Positions 34,627-59,264 of a DNA stretch of 64,000 nucleotides are shown here, in pieces. Both the position numbers and the translations under genes were made by a program. This DNA is from Silurus meridionalis (lineage: Eukaryota > Chordata > Actinopteri > Siluriformes > Siluridae), in NCBI RefSeq assembly GCF_014805685.1, contig NC_060885.1, positions 25,243,632 to 25,307,631 of the forward strand. The letters are read 5' to 3'. The stretch's first letter is position 1, and every line of letters begins with the position of its first letter. The notes under the pieces are model-generated. The model saw only the letters and a list, made by a program, of their open reading frames with translations. It did not search any database and was not told where the DNA came from.

Positions 34627-35738
34627 TTCTTCTTCTTTTTCTATAGGCTGCTCCTATTAGAGGTCACCACAGCAGACAATCTATCTCTATACCACTCTAC
34701 ACCTGCCTCTTTCAAACCAATCACCTGCATGTGTTTCTTCACCACATCCATAAACCTCCTGCTTGGCCTTCCTCTTTTCCTTCTTTTCTTGCGACTCCAT
34801 CCTCAGCATTCTTCTTCCGATATACCCCATGTCCCTCCTCTGCACATGTCCAAACCATCTCAATCGGGCCGCTCTTACTTTTTCCCCAAAACGTCCTACA
34901 TTCACAATCGCTCTTATAAACTAATTTCTAATACTGTCCATCCTCATCACTCCAAATGAAAATCTCAGCATTTTCAGCTCTGCCACCTCCAGCTCCGCCT
35001 CCTGTCTTTTTGTCAATGCCACTGTCTCTATACTATACAGCATAGCAGGTCTCACCACAGTTCTATAAACTTTCCCTTTCACTTTTGTAGATACCCTTCT
35101 ATCACAAATCACTCCTGCCACTCTTCTCTATCCACTCCAACCTGCCTGCACACTTTTTTAAATTCTCTAACACACTCTTCATTACTTTGTACAGTTGACC
35201 CCAGGTACTTAAACTCATCCACCTTCATTACCTTTTCTTCCTGCAACTGCACCACTCCACTGCCTTCCCTCTCATTCACACATACGTACTCTGTCTTGCT
35301 CCTCCTAACTTTCATTCCCCTTCTCCTGACCATCACCACTGCAAACAGGAAAGGCTCAAAGCAGATCCTTGATGCAATCCCACCGCCACCTTAAACCAGC
35401 ATGTCATTCCTACTGCCACTTCATTGCTGTCACACTGTCCTTATACATGTCCTGCACCACCCTCACACCCTACTTCTCTACCACACCTGACTTCAGTGGT
35501 GCTCTTCCTCGCCATGAAACCATATTGTTGCTTACAGATGGTCACTTCTTCCCTCAGCCTGGCTTTAACTACTCTTTCCTATAACTTCATGGTGTGACTG
35601 ATCAACTTTATTCCCCTGTAGTTACTGCAGGTCTGCACATCTCCCTTATTCCTAAAAATTGGTACCAGCAAACTCCTTTTCCATTCCTGGGAACCGGTAC
35701 TAAGAATGCACTTGCTTGTGCAACCCTAATGGCTAGGT
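34627..35738 (-). mobile_element. 5-prime-truncated RTE LINE, third copy
   Basis: The 3-prime end lies at the left (TTCTTCTTCTTTTTC then GGCTGCTCC). Leftward translation gives AAELEVAELKMLRFSFGVMR (34960-35050), KTEYVCVNEREGSGVVQLQE (35240-35300) and ARLRWFGHVQRRDMGYIGRR. The RT palm is degraded in 35350-35600. It is flanked by the 18-bp imperfect duplication. More diverged than the copy at 53228-55383. Confidence 0.88.
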
Positions 35739-35756
35739 TATAACATCACCTCAATT
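35739..35756. repeat. Target-site duplication, right copy
   Basis: TATAACATCACCTCAATT. Confidence 0.85.
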
Positions 35757-36119
35757 AAAAGTAACCAAATCAATTAGTGCTAGTTTAACTACAATCCAAT
35801 CCAGAAATATTGTTTCTCTATGTGTAAAAGCATAGCATGGAACACAGCATAACCTAAGTGATATACAGCCTATTTCATTAAATGCATTAGCATTTACTAT
35901 CCTCATAATGAGATAAGTGATAGAGCTGCATAAACATATTCATGTTTTGCATGTTTCCCAGCAACTTCCTTCCTCTTTTTTCCGAACTGGCTCCTGGGGG
36001 TTTAGATTTTTTTTTGCCATCCATAATTTTAATCTGGATTCAGCTCTCCTTATTGACATGATGTCACCCAATCCCCGCCTCTCCTTTCTGCGTATGTTAG
36101 TGTTAGCGTATGTTAGTTG

Positions 36120-37149
36120 TTTATGTTAATGTTAGAGACGCCCTCGGCGGAGATCAGGGGCGGAGCGACAATCTGGGGTATGATGGCACCCACAGCCAGA
36201 TTTAGGAACACAGTGACACCTTTGGTGGGGCTTTGAGCCGTAACAACACCCTCGGGAGGAACTCGGGAGTGCTTTGTCATCCTCTGAGCGACCTAAAGCG
36301 TGATGTCACCAGAAGAGGGACTTGGAGGTGTGACGTTGCCTGGAGAGGGACTCGGAGGAGTGACGTCGCCTGGAGAGGGACTCGGAGGAGACGTCATGCC
36401 TCAGAGTCCGTTTCCAGGCAAGCCACTCCGACGGCGACGTCACGCCTCCAAGCCTCTCCGATGGACTCTGAGGCATGACGTCGCCTCCAAGTCCCTCTCC
36501 AGGGGACCTCATGCCTCAGAGTCCCTCTCCAGGCGACATCTTTCCTCAAGGTCCCTCAGAGGCCTTTAGAGAGGTCTTGGTCTACATCGTCGCTGTCAGA
36601 GAGGCTTGGAGGCGAGACGTCAATGTCAGAGAGGCTTGGAGGTGAGACGTTGCCGTCAGAGATGTTTGGAGGCGAGACGTTGCCCTGAGGGGAACTTGGG
36701 CACGAGACGTCATCCGGAGACGAACTTGGTGGCGAGATGACGCCTTCAGAGGGACCAGGAGGTGTGACGGGCCATCCGGAATGGTTTGCCGTTGACGTCC
36801 TGTTCGTGTCGCGCTCCGGCGGCGGTATGCGTTCCCTTTCGCTACTAGTCGGCAATAAGTTGTCCTCGTCGCAGCCAGGCGGCGGTATGACGTCCCTTTT
36901 GCAGCCAGGCGGTGGCATGACGTCCCTTTTGCAGCCAGGCGGCGGTATGACATCCCTTTTGCAGCCAGGCGGTAGTGTGTCACCTCACCCTCGGCAGGAC
37001 ACTGGAGTGGAGCGGCACCCTCGGCGTAACACTGGAGCGGAGCGCCACCCTCGGCGTCTCGTTACACTTGTCTCTCGTTAATGCTGGGAGCGGAAGATCG
37101 AGGCAGCGTGACAGCTGCCGAGCGGGGCGTGGCAGGTGGATTCCTGACA
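36120..37149. repeat. GC- and CpG-rich region with degenerate 30-bp tandem repeats
   Basis: Units of about 30 bp repeat in at least three sub-blocks: GGAGAGGGACTCGGAGGAGT-type (36330-36390), GTCAGAGAGGCTTGGAGGCG-type (36590-36680) and CAGCCAGGCGGCGGTATGAC-type (36870-36970). Both strands are open for 80-130 codons because 30 is divisible by three. The minus strand reads GNVSPPSLSD decapeptides, the plus strand GGGMTSLLQP. The right end GGTGGATTCCTGACA is the reverse complement of the start of the element at 49254, suggesting an LTR-type edge. Origin unresolved. Confidence 0.7.
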
Positions 37150-37194
37150 ATCATCAACAGCCTAAATCATTTATGTTGACATAACATAACATCC

Positions 37195-37570
37195 TACCAC
37201 ATTCCGGAAGTCTTCTATTGAATTCAGATCTGGTGACTGGGAAGGCCATTGAAGATCATTGAGCTTATTGTTGTTTTGTGACATTGTGCATTCTGGAAAT
37301 ACTCATTGTTGAAATTTATGGGGAAATTGTAACCATCAGGAGATGCACGTGATCAGAAACAATATTCAAATAAGCTTTGGCATTCAAGTAATAATTAATT
37401 GGTATTAGCAGGCACAATGTATGCAAAGAACACATTCTTCACACCACTCCACAACCTCCACCAGGCCATAAGACAGTTTGGGTTCATGGATCCATGCTGT
37501 TTGGACCAAATACTTACCCAACCATCTGTCAACCTCGTGTAACTCTTATAGTTCTTAATATTTATGACAA
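37195..37570 (-). mobile_element. Degraded Tc1-like transposase fragment
   Basis: The minus strand reads SMNPNCLMAWWRLWSGVKNV, EYFQNAQCHK (second-Asp region with the Asp lost) and LQWPSQSPDLNSIEDF (catalytic Glu region) in order, with frame changes. It is the C-terminal half of a Tc1-like element different from that at 6939-8554. Confidence 0.7.
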
Positions 37571-39166
37571 TTACTAAATGCAAGTATTTCAAAATAATTT
37601 TTTAGATTACAAACTTTAAGTAAAAGTAAGAAACACATGGGCTTTTTTGGCCTTAAATAAAAAGAAAAAAATCTAAAAAATAAGAGAAGGGATATTTGGA
37701 AAAACAATAACAAACAATAATTAAAAACCCAGCTAAAATAAACTATGGAAGCAGTTTTTGCTCCTTTTCCCCTCAAACTGACTTTGAAGTGACATTTTCT
37801 TCCTCATTGGTGGGAATTGTGCAGTTGGCATGTGCCATGGAGCAGGGCTGGCATGGGACATGTGCTCTCACCTCGGGCATGGTACAGTCGGTCAAGCTGG
37901 AGGGAGCTCCTCTATCTTTGCTCCTGTCCTGTGCCATCTGGCCCAAGTCAGCCGTCCCCCAGGGGGAGCAAACCTGAGCAGGCTTGTGCTGAGAGATGCA
38001 GCCGCCACCCCAGACCACCAACAATGCAAAGACACAGCGAAAATATAGTGAACATAAGCTAAAACCAAGACCACTGAGAAAAAACACTTGCTTTCAAACA
38101 AAGTAGGAAAACACAATATGATTAAACAAAAAGATGGTCTTATCTCATTTCCATCTGCATTCCTTTTGAAATTACAATTGAAATTACAATTTGTTAATAG
38201 CCACAACCAAACGAATTAATCACAGTGCCCCACCCACAGTCTGCATACTCACATAAATATAATATGACTTTGTCACTGTTTTTGAAATTTATTGAATTTG
38301 CATTTGCAAATTAAGAGTTCCAATTTATTAATATTTTAGCACATGTGCACTCTGTGGGACATTTATCACCAGTATTGCTATTATCAACAGAATAAATGAG
38401 CAGTCAAGCTGCCACACAGCCGGACGTTTCTGTGGGCTGATTAATGAGAGAGTGAGAGAGAGAGAGTTGTAGATTGTTGGAGGATGTGCAAAAAGATCCC
38501 AGCTTCTTCCATCACACCTATGCTCATTAGCAGTCACTCTCCCAGTCAGCACTACTGCACCATACACCAGAGACAAAAAGTCAACACAATCTAATCAGAA
38601 ATGACTAAAATGATCCATGGTAACTGAACCAAGCTTACTGTAGACCTATTTCCAGGTCAGTTCTCAGTCACAGTTCCAGCTGCACCTTTTTAACAGGGCA
38701 AATATTAATGAGCCAATTCACTCCTTTACAGTAGGTTGCCATTTTTCAAACAACACACTGGGCAGAATGCCCTGGGGTTTAAAACATTTATTTGGATGTT
38801 CTTGATGGCCTTGTGAGACCATACATCATAGCTTCCATGCCATAGGTTTGCAACATGTCAACACCCAGTGTGTTCATTCAGAATCGCATGCCTAGTTTCA
38901 AAAGCCCCTATCCAGAAAAGAGTGAGATCATTTACTTATGACCTGGCATAAAATTCATATCTTGGCTGCTTTCCCAATTCCTGCCTGAGCTTCACCACAT
39001 GCTAAGTGCCATCCAATAGTCTCTGTGTTTACAGGGGTACTCAAACAGAACATATGAGAACGGGAGTATTTGGAGGTGATAATTATTTCTGTGGCTATGT
39101 GGCTCTGATCTGCACTGGAATGCACACTCGTGTGGCTGTGTTCACTCACCTGGCCTCATATCCGGG

Positions 39167-39169
<3 letters not shown>
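37571..39169. other. Intergenic stretch, no supported gene
   Basis: The segment 37790-38050 is GC-richer with overlapping short frames on both strands but no domain. The segment 38330-38740 is non-repetitive with several ATTAATGA-type motifs and could be a conserved noncoding block. Confidence 0.4.

Positions 39170-39213
<44 letters not shown>
39170..39213. repeat. (CT)n microsatellite
   Basis: Perfect CT run. Confidence 0.97.
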
Positions 39214-39215
<2 letters not shown>

Positions 39216-39841
39216 CACACACTCACAGGGTCTACATTAGAGAGCAAGATGATACCATCTCTCCATTCCTCAGGATCTGCCAGGCTTTTTATAAACACTG
39301 GCAGCTGCTGTGTCAATTAGCCCTGCACTCTGTACTTTTACAACAGTGCAACCGTCCACAAGCCCCACAATTATCTTCTTAATTGGATCCAAACAACCAA
39401 GGTGGAACAAATAAATAAAATGTCACAGAGCATGTCAGTGATGGGTTTCTGTATCTTGAAAAGCCGTTGGTATTTTAGCATCATGGTTGAGTGGTAAAGA
39501 AAAAAAATAAGGTGGTGGTGGGGGTGTAGTGATAGCATCTCAACATCTCATATTTAGACTGAAAGTGACAACTCTGTGGCCTAGCCATAAATTTTGTGAA
39601 AGACGAACATTTGGTGTGACAGTGGGTGTTGTTTCTATTTAGAGGGCATATTCGAGGGCAATATGACACAATAGCACACTTCACTACACAATCAAAGAAA
39701 ATGTTGACTAGTCAATTATGCCACATTTCATATTGCAGCTTGTACACGCTTTACTGTTGCTGTTATTTTATTACTAATTTATTAACAGAAACATTTTTTG
39801 TCCTATTACCACTTGTAATAATAATAACAATAACAACAACA

Positions 39842-42390
39842 AATATAGCTGCAAGCAGCGATGGCGGGCCCTCGCACATTTGTGTATCGCTATACGGTGC
39901 CTCCCAGAAAGCAATGCACGGTGGGCAAGTGCATCAAGTGGGTAAATATCAGTGGACTATTTTATGTTGTTACTGACCCATTTGGGGACTGTAGGTAAAA
40001 GAAACCCCAGATTTTAGACAAACGGGGCGCTAGTGAGACACTTAAGAGACACACCGTTGTCCGACCTTTTTGTCCACACTTGTGATGTATGTGACTTGTC
40101 AAATGTGATGTATGTGTCAAATTTCAAGTTAATCTAAGCACGGCAAAAGCCTTAAATATGCCTAAAATAAAAGTAAAGTTTGACGCGTTGCCATGGGAAC
40201 AGGGTTCGAGATATAAAAAATTCCTTTGCAATTTATTATCTACAATGTCTCGGCATCATGTTGATTACGTATGGTGTCAATTGGATGAATACCCTAGGAG
40301 GAGTATTTAAAAGTTCACCACATGCAACTGTCAAAAAATCCACCTTTTGTGACACACTTCCTGGCGCCTGTTGGTGGCGCTATGTCCAAGATTCACAATA
40401 GGCACATTGATGCAATCGGAATCCTTGGCTGAACATACACAGCACGCGTCATCCGAATAAGACATTTTTTGCTTGAGATATTAGACACTTCCTGTTTCCC
40501 TGAATTCGCCATAAATTTGTCGCCTCGCCATGGCTGCACCGTTCAAAATATCAAAAATCCCTTGGCAATTTAGCAAGTGCAATGTCTTGGCATCATGTTC
40601 ACCACGTTTGATGTCAATCGCATGAATTCCCTAGGAGTATTTAAAAGTTCACCACATGCAACTGTCAAAAATCCACCTTTGTGACACACTTCCTGGCGCC
40701 TGTTGGTGGCGCTATGTCCAAGATTCACAATAGGCACATTGATGCAATCGGAATCCTTGGCTGAACATACACAGCACGCGTCATCCGAATAAGACATTTT
40801 TTGCTTGAGATATTGGACACTTCCTGTTTCCCTGAATTCGCCATAAATTTGTCGCCTCGCCATGGCTGCACCGTTCAAAATATCAAAAATCCCTTGGCAA
40901 TTTAGCAAGTGCAATGTCTTGGCATCATGTTCACCAGGTTTGATGTCAATCGCATGAATTCCCTAGGAGGAGTATTTAAAAGTTTACCACATGCACTTTT
41001 GAAACCATACAGAATAGCCGACTTCCTGTTGGGAGGAGCTCATAGTTTAGAGAGCAAAAGTTGTTCGGGTCGATGAGATCTATATGCCTACCAACTCTCG
41101 TACATGTGCGTACATGTTTGCCCGATCTGTGCACAAATGTTTGTTTTGAATTACAGGGGCGCTACAGAGCCCTATTGCCATGCCTATGTTCCAGCCTTTG
41201 AACGGTCCTAATGGCAGACGACTTTGACGTCTGTGCCAAATTTCTGGTGTTTTCGAGCATGTTGATGCACACAAAGTGCATGCCAAGAGCTTAAATATGC
41301 CTGAAATAAAAGTAAAGTTTGACGTTGCCATGGGAACAGGGTTCGAGATATAAAAATTCCTTTGCAATTTATCATCTACAATGTCTCGCATCATGTTCAC
41401 CACTTTGATGTCAATCGCATGAATTCCCTAGGAGGAGTATTTAAAAGTTCACCACATGCACTTTTGAAACCATACAGAATAGCCGACTTCCTGTTGGGCG
41501 GAGCTCATAGTTTAGAGAGCAAAAGTTGTTCGGGTCGATGAGATCTATATGCCTACCAACTCTCGTACATGTGCGTACATGTTTGCCCGATCTGTGCACC
41601 AATATTTGTTTTTGCATTACAGGGGGCGCTACAGAGCCCTATTGCCATGCCTATGTTCCAGCCTTTGAACGGTCCTAATGGCAGACGACTTTGACGTCTG
41701 TGCCAAATTTCTGGTGTTTTCGAGCATGTTGATGCACACAAAGTGCATGCCAAGAGCTTAAATATGCCTGAAATAAAAGTAAAGTTTGACGCGTTGCCAT
41801 GGGAACAGCGTTCGAGATATGAAAAATTCCTTTGCAATTTATTATCTACAATGTCTCAGCATCATGTTGACCACGTTTGGTGTCAATCGCATAAATATCC
41901 TGGGGGGAGTATTTAAAAGTTCACCACATGCAACTGTCAAAAAATCCACCTTTTGTGACTGACACACTTTGTGGCGCCTGTTGGTGGCGCTATGTCCGAG
42001 ATTCACAATAGACACATCGTTGCGAACTATGGGCGGAGCTCATAGTTTAGAGAGCAAAAGTTGTTCGGGTCGATGAGATCTATATGCCTACCAACTCTCG
42101 TACATGTGCGAACATAATTGCCCGATCTGTGCACAAATGTTTGTTTTTGAATTACAGGGGCGCTACAGAGCCCCCCTGCCACGCCCGTATTCCACCCTTT
42201 GTCCGGCCCTAGTGACAAAGGACTCTGACGTGTGTGCCAAATTTCAAGAGTTTTCGAGCATGTTAAGGGACCCCAAATGTCCAATGTGTGTAAAAAAAAA
42301 AAAAATTCTAAGGAAAACAATAGGGCTTCGCACCTCTGGTGCAGGCCATTCTGGCCTGCTCCTCGGTGCTCGGGCCCTAATAATAATAAT
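39842..42390. repeat. Composite dispersed repeat with internal tandem modules
   Basis: It starts AATATAGCTGCAAGCAGCGA then GGGCCC and ends GGTGCTCGGGCCCTAATAAT, matching the GGGCCC-ended repeat family common in fish. Inside, one module (containing CGCCTGTTGGTGGCGCTATG) occurs at about 40365, 40702 and 41970. A second module (containing CTATTGCCATGCCTATGTTC) occurs at about 41172 and 41639, with a diverged third relative near 42166. No transposase was found. Confidence 0.75.
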
Positions 42391-42604
42391 CGTAATATTA
42401 TTATCTTCATTATTATATCAATAATAATTATAATTGTTATAACATTACTAAACCAGATGTAAAAGCATTGTTTTCATAGTCATGATTAAACATTTTTTAT
42501 TAAAGGCTTATAGATTAAAGGCTTATTCATGTGTATGGTCATGTACAGTGCATTTTTAATGCACTTATCAATTAATGCAAATAATCTTAACATGAAAACA
42601 ACTT
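42391..42604. other. AT-rich stretch, nothing recognised
   Basis: Short spacer between the composite repeat and the SINE. Confidence 0.5.
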
Positions 42605-42807
42605 AAAAACATGAGGTGGTAGCTTAGTGGTTAAGGCATTGGATTTTGATCTGAATGTTATGAGTTTAAATCCCAGACACACCAAGCTAACACTCTTGGG
42701 CTCCTGAGCAAGGTCCTTAACCCTCATTGTATGAATTAAAAAAATGTAAGTTGTTCTGGGTAAGGGCGTATGACACATGTCTTAAATGTAAATGATAATG
42801 TAAACTA
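42605..42807 (+). mobile_element. tRNA-derived SINE with L2-type tail (V-SINE-like)
   Basis: An RNA polymerase III A box (TAGCTTAGTGGTTAAGGC, 42620-42637) and a B-box-like GAGTTTAAATCCC (42662-42674) are followed by a central domain (GGGCTCCTGAGCAAGGTCCT). The 3-prime tail TTGTTCTGGGTAAGGGCG...TTAAATGTAAATG parallels the L2 tail at 27250-27300. This is the layout of fish V-SINEs mobilised by L2 LINEs. Confidence 0.88.
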
Positions 42808-44219
<1,412 letters not shown>

Positions 44220-44224
44220 GGCAT

Positions 44225-44610
44225 CTATATTTGTCATTTGCCAGAAACCTTTATCCATAGTGACTTACAAATGGTTCATTAGGACACACAGTAAGAATAC
44301 TTTTAGTCTAAAAACCCTACAGGGAAAGAATATAGTTAGAAATACTTAAGAAATCTAAGATCTAATAGCCTATCTAAGTAATTCCATAAGATGAACAGCT
44401 TTAACGCTTGTTTAAAGACTGCTAGTAATTTAGCTGTTCTGACATCAAGCAGAAGTTAATTTTACCACCTACTGTATGTGCCAGAGCAGAGAAGAGTCTT
44501 CAGTCATCCCATTCATATTTCCTCGGAGTTAGTGGGACCAGTTAAGCAGGATCGCAGGGTGCATGGTGCAGTGCAAGGTGTGGTAAGTGCTGTGAGGCAT
44601 GTTTTAATCT
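44225..44610 (-). repeat. Dispersed repeat with an L2-type tail in reverse orientation
   Basis: Its left end is the complement of a TAAGTCACTATGGATAAAGG-type tail, the decayed form of the L2/V-SINE tail, so the element would lie to the right on the minus strand. The body (AAAGACTGCTAGTAATTTAG, CCAGAGCAGAGAAGAGTCTT) resembles a common fish repeat. Confidence 0.5.
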
Positions 44611-45368
44611 AACAAGCTCACTGTTTGCAACTGTGACTTCAATTTAACTAAAAACCTAACTAACAAGTTTAACATTAACACTGGATGGAAGCAGTGTTGG
44701 ACCGTGCATTTCACCCCTGGGCCTTCAGAGGCATCTTGCCTGAAGCAATCCACCTCTTAATACCATAATTATGATTCCATGGCTACTGAAACCATTAATA
44801 TTATAAAAACACATACAAGAAAATTAATGTCATTACTAAAACAAGAAACTCAATGAACACAATTCAACAAGTCTCCTTTCACTGTAGCCACAGCTGCACT
44901 GCCTGCATACATCATCTCTAGCAGAAGCATCGATGTTAACCTCATAAAATGACCCTGGGTTTTCCCTGCATTTTTGTGTCTTTTTGAAAAGGCACAAGGA
45001 CATAAGATCATATAAAAATACATATTGAGAAAGGACTTTTAACAGAGAGAATGACAGGTTGAATGTGTAAAGCCTGCCCACTAAGGAAAATGGCAGGTAC
45101 ATTTAGGCTATAAAAGCCCACTGTGTGTGTGATTAATAACTTTCTGCATGCCAGATAACACCCCTACTCAAAAACACTTCAGTCACTGCACTAAGGGATT
45201 AGATATTCAGTCTACAAAAATGTATACTCAGTAAATATATCAGATTGCAATAAATTGATTTAAATTAGTAAAGTAAGTGTATAAGATTGCACAAAATGTA
45301 CATTTGCAAACCGTGTTGCACAATATTTCAGTTCTATTGTAGTGTTGCAAAACTAAAGCTTAGAAATA

Positions 45369-45644
45369 CAGTGGTTACGTTGCGAGTTCCGAAAATCTGC
45401 AATTTCTAACCGCACCCCCACAGCCCATATGGTACCTTAGTGAATTAATTTAGCCATTATACCACTTTAATACAATATTGTGGGGTTTTTATATGAAATT
45501 TGTTAGTGAAAACATAGTTAAAATGTAATTCCTAACATTCCTGAACATTTGGTTCCACTGTGGATTCCCGCGAATTTTGATGATAATCCGAAGCTTCCAA
45601 GCCAGCAAGAATCTTCCGAACCACGAATGATCAGGGGTTGACTG
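45369..45644. mobile_element. Possible pogo/Tigger-type MITE
   Basis: The CAGTGGTTACG start and GGGGTTGACTG end are flanked by TA on both sides (45367-45368, 45645-45646). The terminal similarity is partial, so this is tentative. Confidence 0.4.
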
Positions 45645-45899
45645 TACTTTAGTTTCCACTCTTGTTTTTTTTTATACTACTATGCTATAGTTTATATAGT
45701 AATACCATAAGTGATGCATGTGCATTGAATACTAATACTATTTTTGCTTAATTGTTAATTGTAATTCAAAAACTTCCATCTCTGTTATTTAGCTATTATT
45801 TTGGGCCCAATTGTAAATGTATTAATTGATACAAATAATTACTGTATACAAAATAAAAATATTGAAATTTTAGCTTTGTTCAAATATAACTAGTCTCGT

Positions 45900-45982
45900 T
45901 TTTTCTCGCGAGAAGACGTGAGCTCGGTCCGGACCAATCAGAGGCGTGCAATCAGACGACGCGCTAAAAACATGGCCGCGCG
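45900..45982 (+). promoter_or_regulatory. ETAA1 core promoter with TCTCGCGAGA and CCAAT
   Basis: In an AT-rich setting, this short CpG-bearing stretch carries the palindrome TCTCGCGAGA at 45904-45913 (a motif of ubiquitously expressed, often bidirectional vertebrate promoters), an ACGTGAG motif at 45916-45922, and CCAATCA at 45934-45940. An AACATGGCCGC sequence (YY1-like, at 45970-45980) overlaps a potential start codon at 45972. There is no TATA box. It sits about 200-280 bp upstream of the main ETAA1 start codon and is the only such cluster in the window. Confidence 0.7.
45972..45982 (+). CDS. etaa1: Possible 11-nt first coding exon of ETAA1 (MAAR start)
   Basis: ATGGCCGCGCG is followed at once by the strong donor GTGAGA (45983). 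Splicing to the AG at 46181-46182 joins CG to C46183, giving CGC and then ATGACAGAG in frame. The protein would start MAAR followed by MTEK, 607 residues in all. The 200-bp intron would hold the TA array at 46055-46127. If not spliced, the same ATG makes a four-codon upstream ORF ending TGA. The sequence cannot decide which; the phase agreement is the argument. Confidence 0.45.
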
Positions 45983-46051
45983 GTGAGAACATGTTAAAAA
46001 TCACAACAAAGCTAAAAAACTAAATAATCATATATATATTATTATTATTAG

Positions 46052-46054
<3 letters not shown>

Positions 46055-46127
<73 letters not shown>
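46055..46127. repeat. (TA)n microsatellite
   Basis: TA array between the ETAA1 promoter and the start codon. Confidence 0.97.
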
Positions 46128-46130
<3 letters not shown>

Positions 46131-46183
46131 AGTTTGAACGCTTAACATTAGCACCGTATGGTGCAAGTCTCTAATTAATAAGC

Positions 46184-57203
<11,020 letters not shown>

Positions 57204-58320
57204 CCCACCACAGAGGAGCCTGACTTCTTAATGAATGCCTTCTGCCATCTGACAAGATTATGTCTCAGGAATCTGTGTAATGGATTGTTGCCAACTGACT
57301 TTTTTGCAATTATTTTTCTTTCCTCTTGTTGCTGCAGACCATCATCATACGTTATTAACATAAACTAGTGTGTCAAAACATTTCAGCCTTTTTGTTGAGT
57401 AGTGTTAAAAAAAAAAGTTTTCACATTTTTAGTCCAAATTAAATAATGTGACACAAGAGGTGAATAATTAAGAAATAAGTTGGAGAGGACTAATACAGTT
57501 TCTCTTTGTTTTTTCTTGACTAGTAAAATACTTATGTCTGTTTCTATGTATGTGTTTTCTATCCCATAACAGTGGCTATTAACTCTGTTAATAACAGAGG
57601 TTTCCTGTTCAAAACTGTACATTTGATAAAGATTACCAAAGCTATTGATTTATGTTCTTGGGACAGACAAAATCTATTTCAATTTTAATTTCCAAGGATA
57701 TTGAGTTGAGGCTGCAGGGGCATATGAAAGGAAAACCATGTGAAAAGAAGCAAATAATGTACATGTGCACCTCATAAAAACTATTTAATCCACTTTGATT
57801 TGTTTTTCTGAAGTTCTTAACATCTGCATTCTACATACCATGTATTTACTTATCTTTCCACACTGTAAAACATAAAAATTTTTAAAACACTTTAAATCGA
57901 TTTAACTTTATATTTTATATGATTATTCATAACTCTAAATTAGTTATTTCTTTGTGTAATGTCTTAAAATGACATTTAAAATTAAGGTTTTCTTTGCACA
58001 TTAAATGAAAATCCTCAGTCTGTCTGCAGCACACCTGGTTCATTGTCCATGACACAATGTTTTTCTGTGTTTGCCTTGGGGAATGCCTGTGTGTCACTCA
58101 GATATGGGCCATAGTCATTTCCAGTGGTAGGATACACAGGTGTCTATGTTCCTGCATGCATTTGTACTCTGAGTCAATACTTCCATGCACAGTAATCTCT
58201 CCCTCCCCTGTGCAATGACTGTAAATCAAATGGCACAGTAATTTGGCATGGGGATGAAGGCTTTTTTTTTTTTATTACTGTGATTATGGTTATGATGACG
58301 ACTACAATTTATTTTAAGCA
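57204..58320. other. ETAA1 3-prime flank, probable 3-prime UTR plus intergenic
   Basis: No canonical AATAAA lies close to the stop; ATTAAA at 58000-58005 is the first reasonable polyadenylation candidate I see. No coding frame. Confidence 0.4.
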
Positions 58321-58329
58321 CGGGATGAA

Positions 58330-58590
58330 AAACACAGGGCCCAACAGGTGTTGAGTTGCTACAATATACAAGTTGGTGAATGATTTTCAATAATGTGGCA
58401 TAATCAGACTGCCAGTAGACAGCGTAATGAATTCTTCAGAACCTTTTTCCTGAAACCAGAGCAATTACTGGTTATTGCGATGGACCTGTGCCATAAAAAG
58501 TCAGCTTTGTGCCGCAGGAGTGATCATCTGTGAAAGAAGCAAAATACTTTGTTATCAAGCTGTAGTAATTATGGCAAATTACTATATGTT
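58330..58590. promoter_or_regulatory. Candidate conserved noncoding element downstream of ETAA1
   Basis: Non-repetitive, non-coding, balanced composition with clustered TGAATGATTTTC, GCATAATCAGACTG and GCGTAATGAATTC motifs, contrasting with AT-rich flanks. Sequence character only. Confidence 0.25.
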
Positions 58591-59226
58591 GCTGCTAGAG
58601 ATACATGTATAATTGTTGAGGTTGATAATCGTTGTTGAGGTTTAAAAATTTTATTAGGAATACTATTTTGCTTAGAAACCTGTTGATTTTTATGGTTCCT
58701 CTTATTTTGTCTATAACAAAGCCCTGCTTAAAAAAGCCACCTTGACATTCCTTCTTTAATTTAATGTAAGGAAAATGGAGAACACCTTTCCTATCAGAAT
58801 CATTTTGTATAAAAGCAGGAAAAAGCCACTTATTTAATCTTCAATAGAATGTTGTGTATCTTAAAATAAATATACAATGGTCAGTTAATTGAGATTACTG
58901 TGTATCCAATTCACACTTTCCCCAAAACGGTAAATTCAAACTTGAACTTCTCAAATATTCCCTTATTTAACAATTCTGGTTTAAATTACAAACTAGGCTC
59001 CTATGCGTGAAACCGTACATAGCCAGCATTACCTGCTGCAGGTTATTGCCCAAAAGTATGACTAATACAGAAAACACTCAGATGAGGGGGCAGAGGGGGC
59101 TGCAGTTTTCATCACGTTAAATGAACTGTGAATATTTTCACTGTGTCATTAGCAGCTTAGATTTGTTTCAACAAGGCTTACCTGAGGGCTCCATTCATAG
59201 GCCACCAGGTTGCTAATGCACACTCA

Positions 59227-59264
<38 letters not shown>

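Larger units (their letters stand above)
33921..35940 (-). mobile_element. hAT-family transposon remnant, copy B (interrupted by RTE)
   Basis: The reverse complement of this region matches 13697-14662 over its whole length except for the RTE insertion at 34627-35738. The transposase trace VAKAERRFSKLKLI is readable near 34290-34330 on the minus strand. Confidence 0.7.

Noticed and set aside
36582..36983. Long minus-strand repeat protein as a genuine gene
   Set aside because: 30-bp tandem units keep both strands open; no start context, splice structure or domain supports coding.
40570..42424. Several 90-130-codon frames in the composite repeat
   Set aside because: They duplicate each other with the repeat modules and have no recognisable domain.
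42605..42700. A functional tRNA gene
   Set aside because: A and B boxes are present, but the body and tail are those of a SINE, with no tRNA fold or mature 3-prime end.
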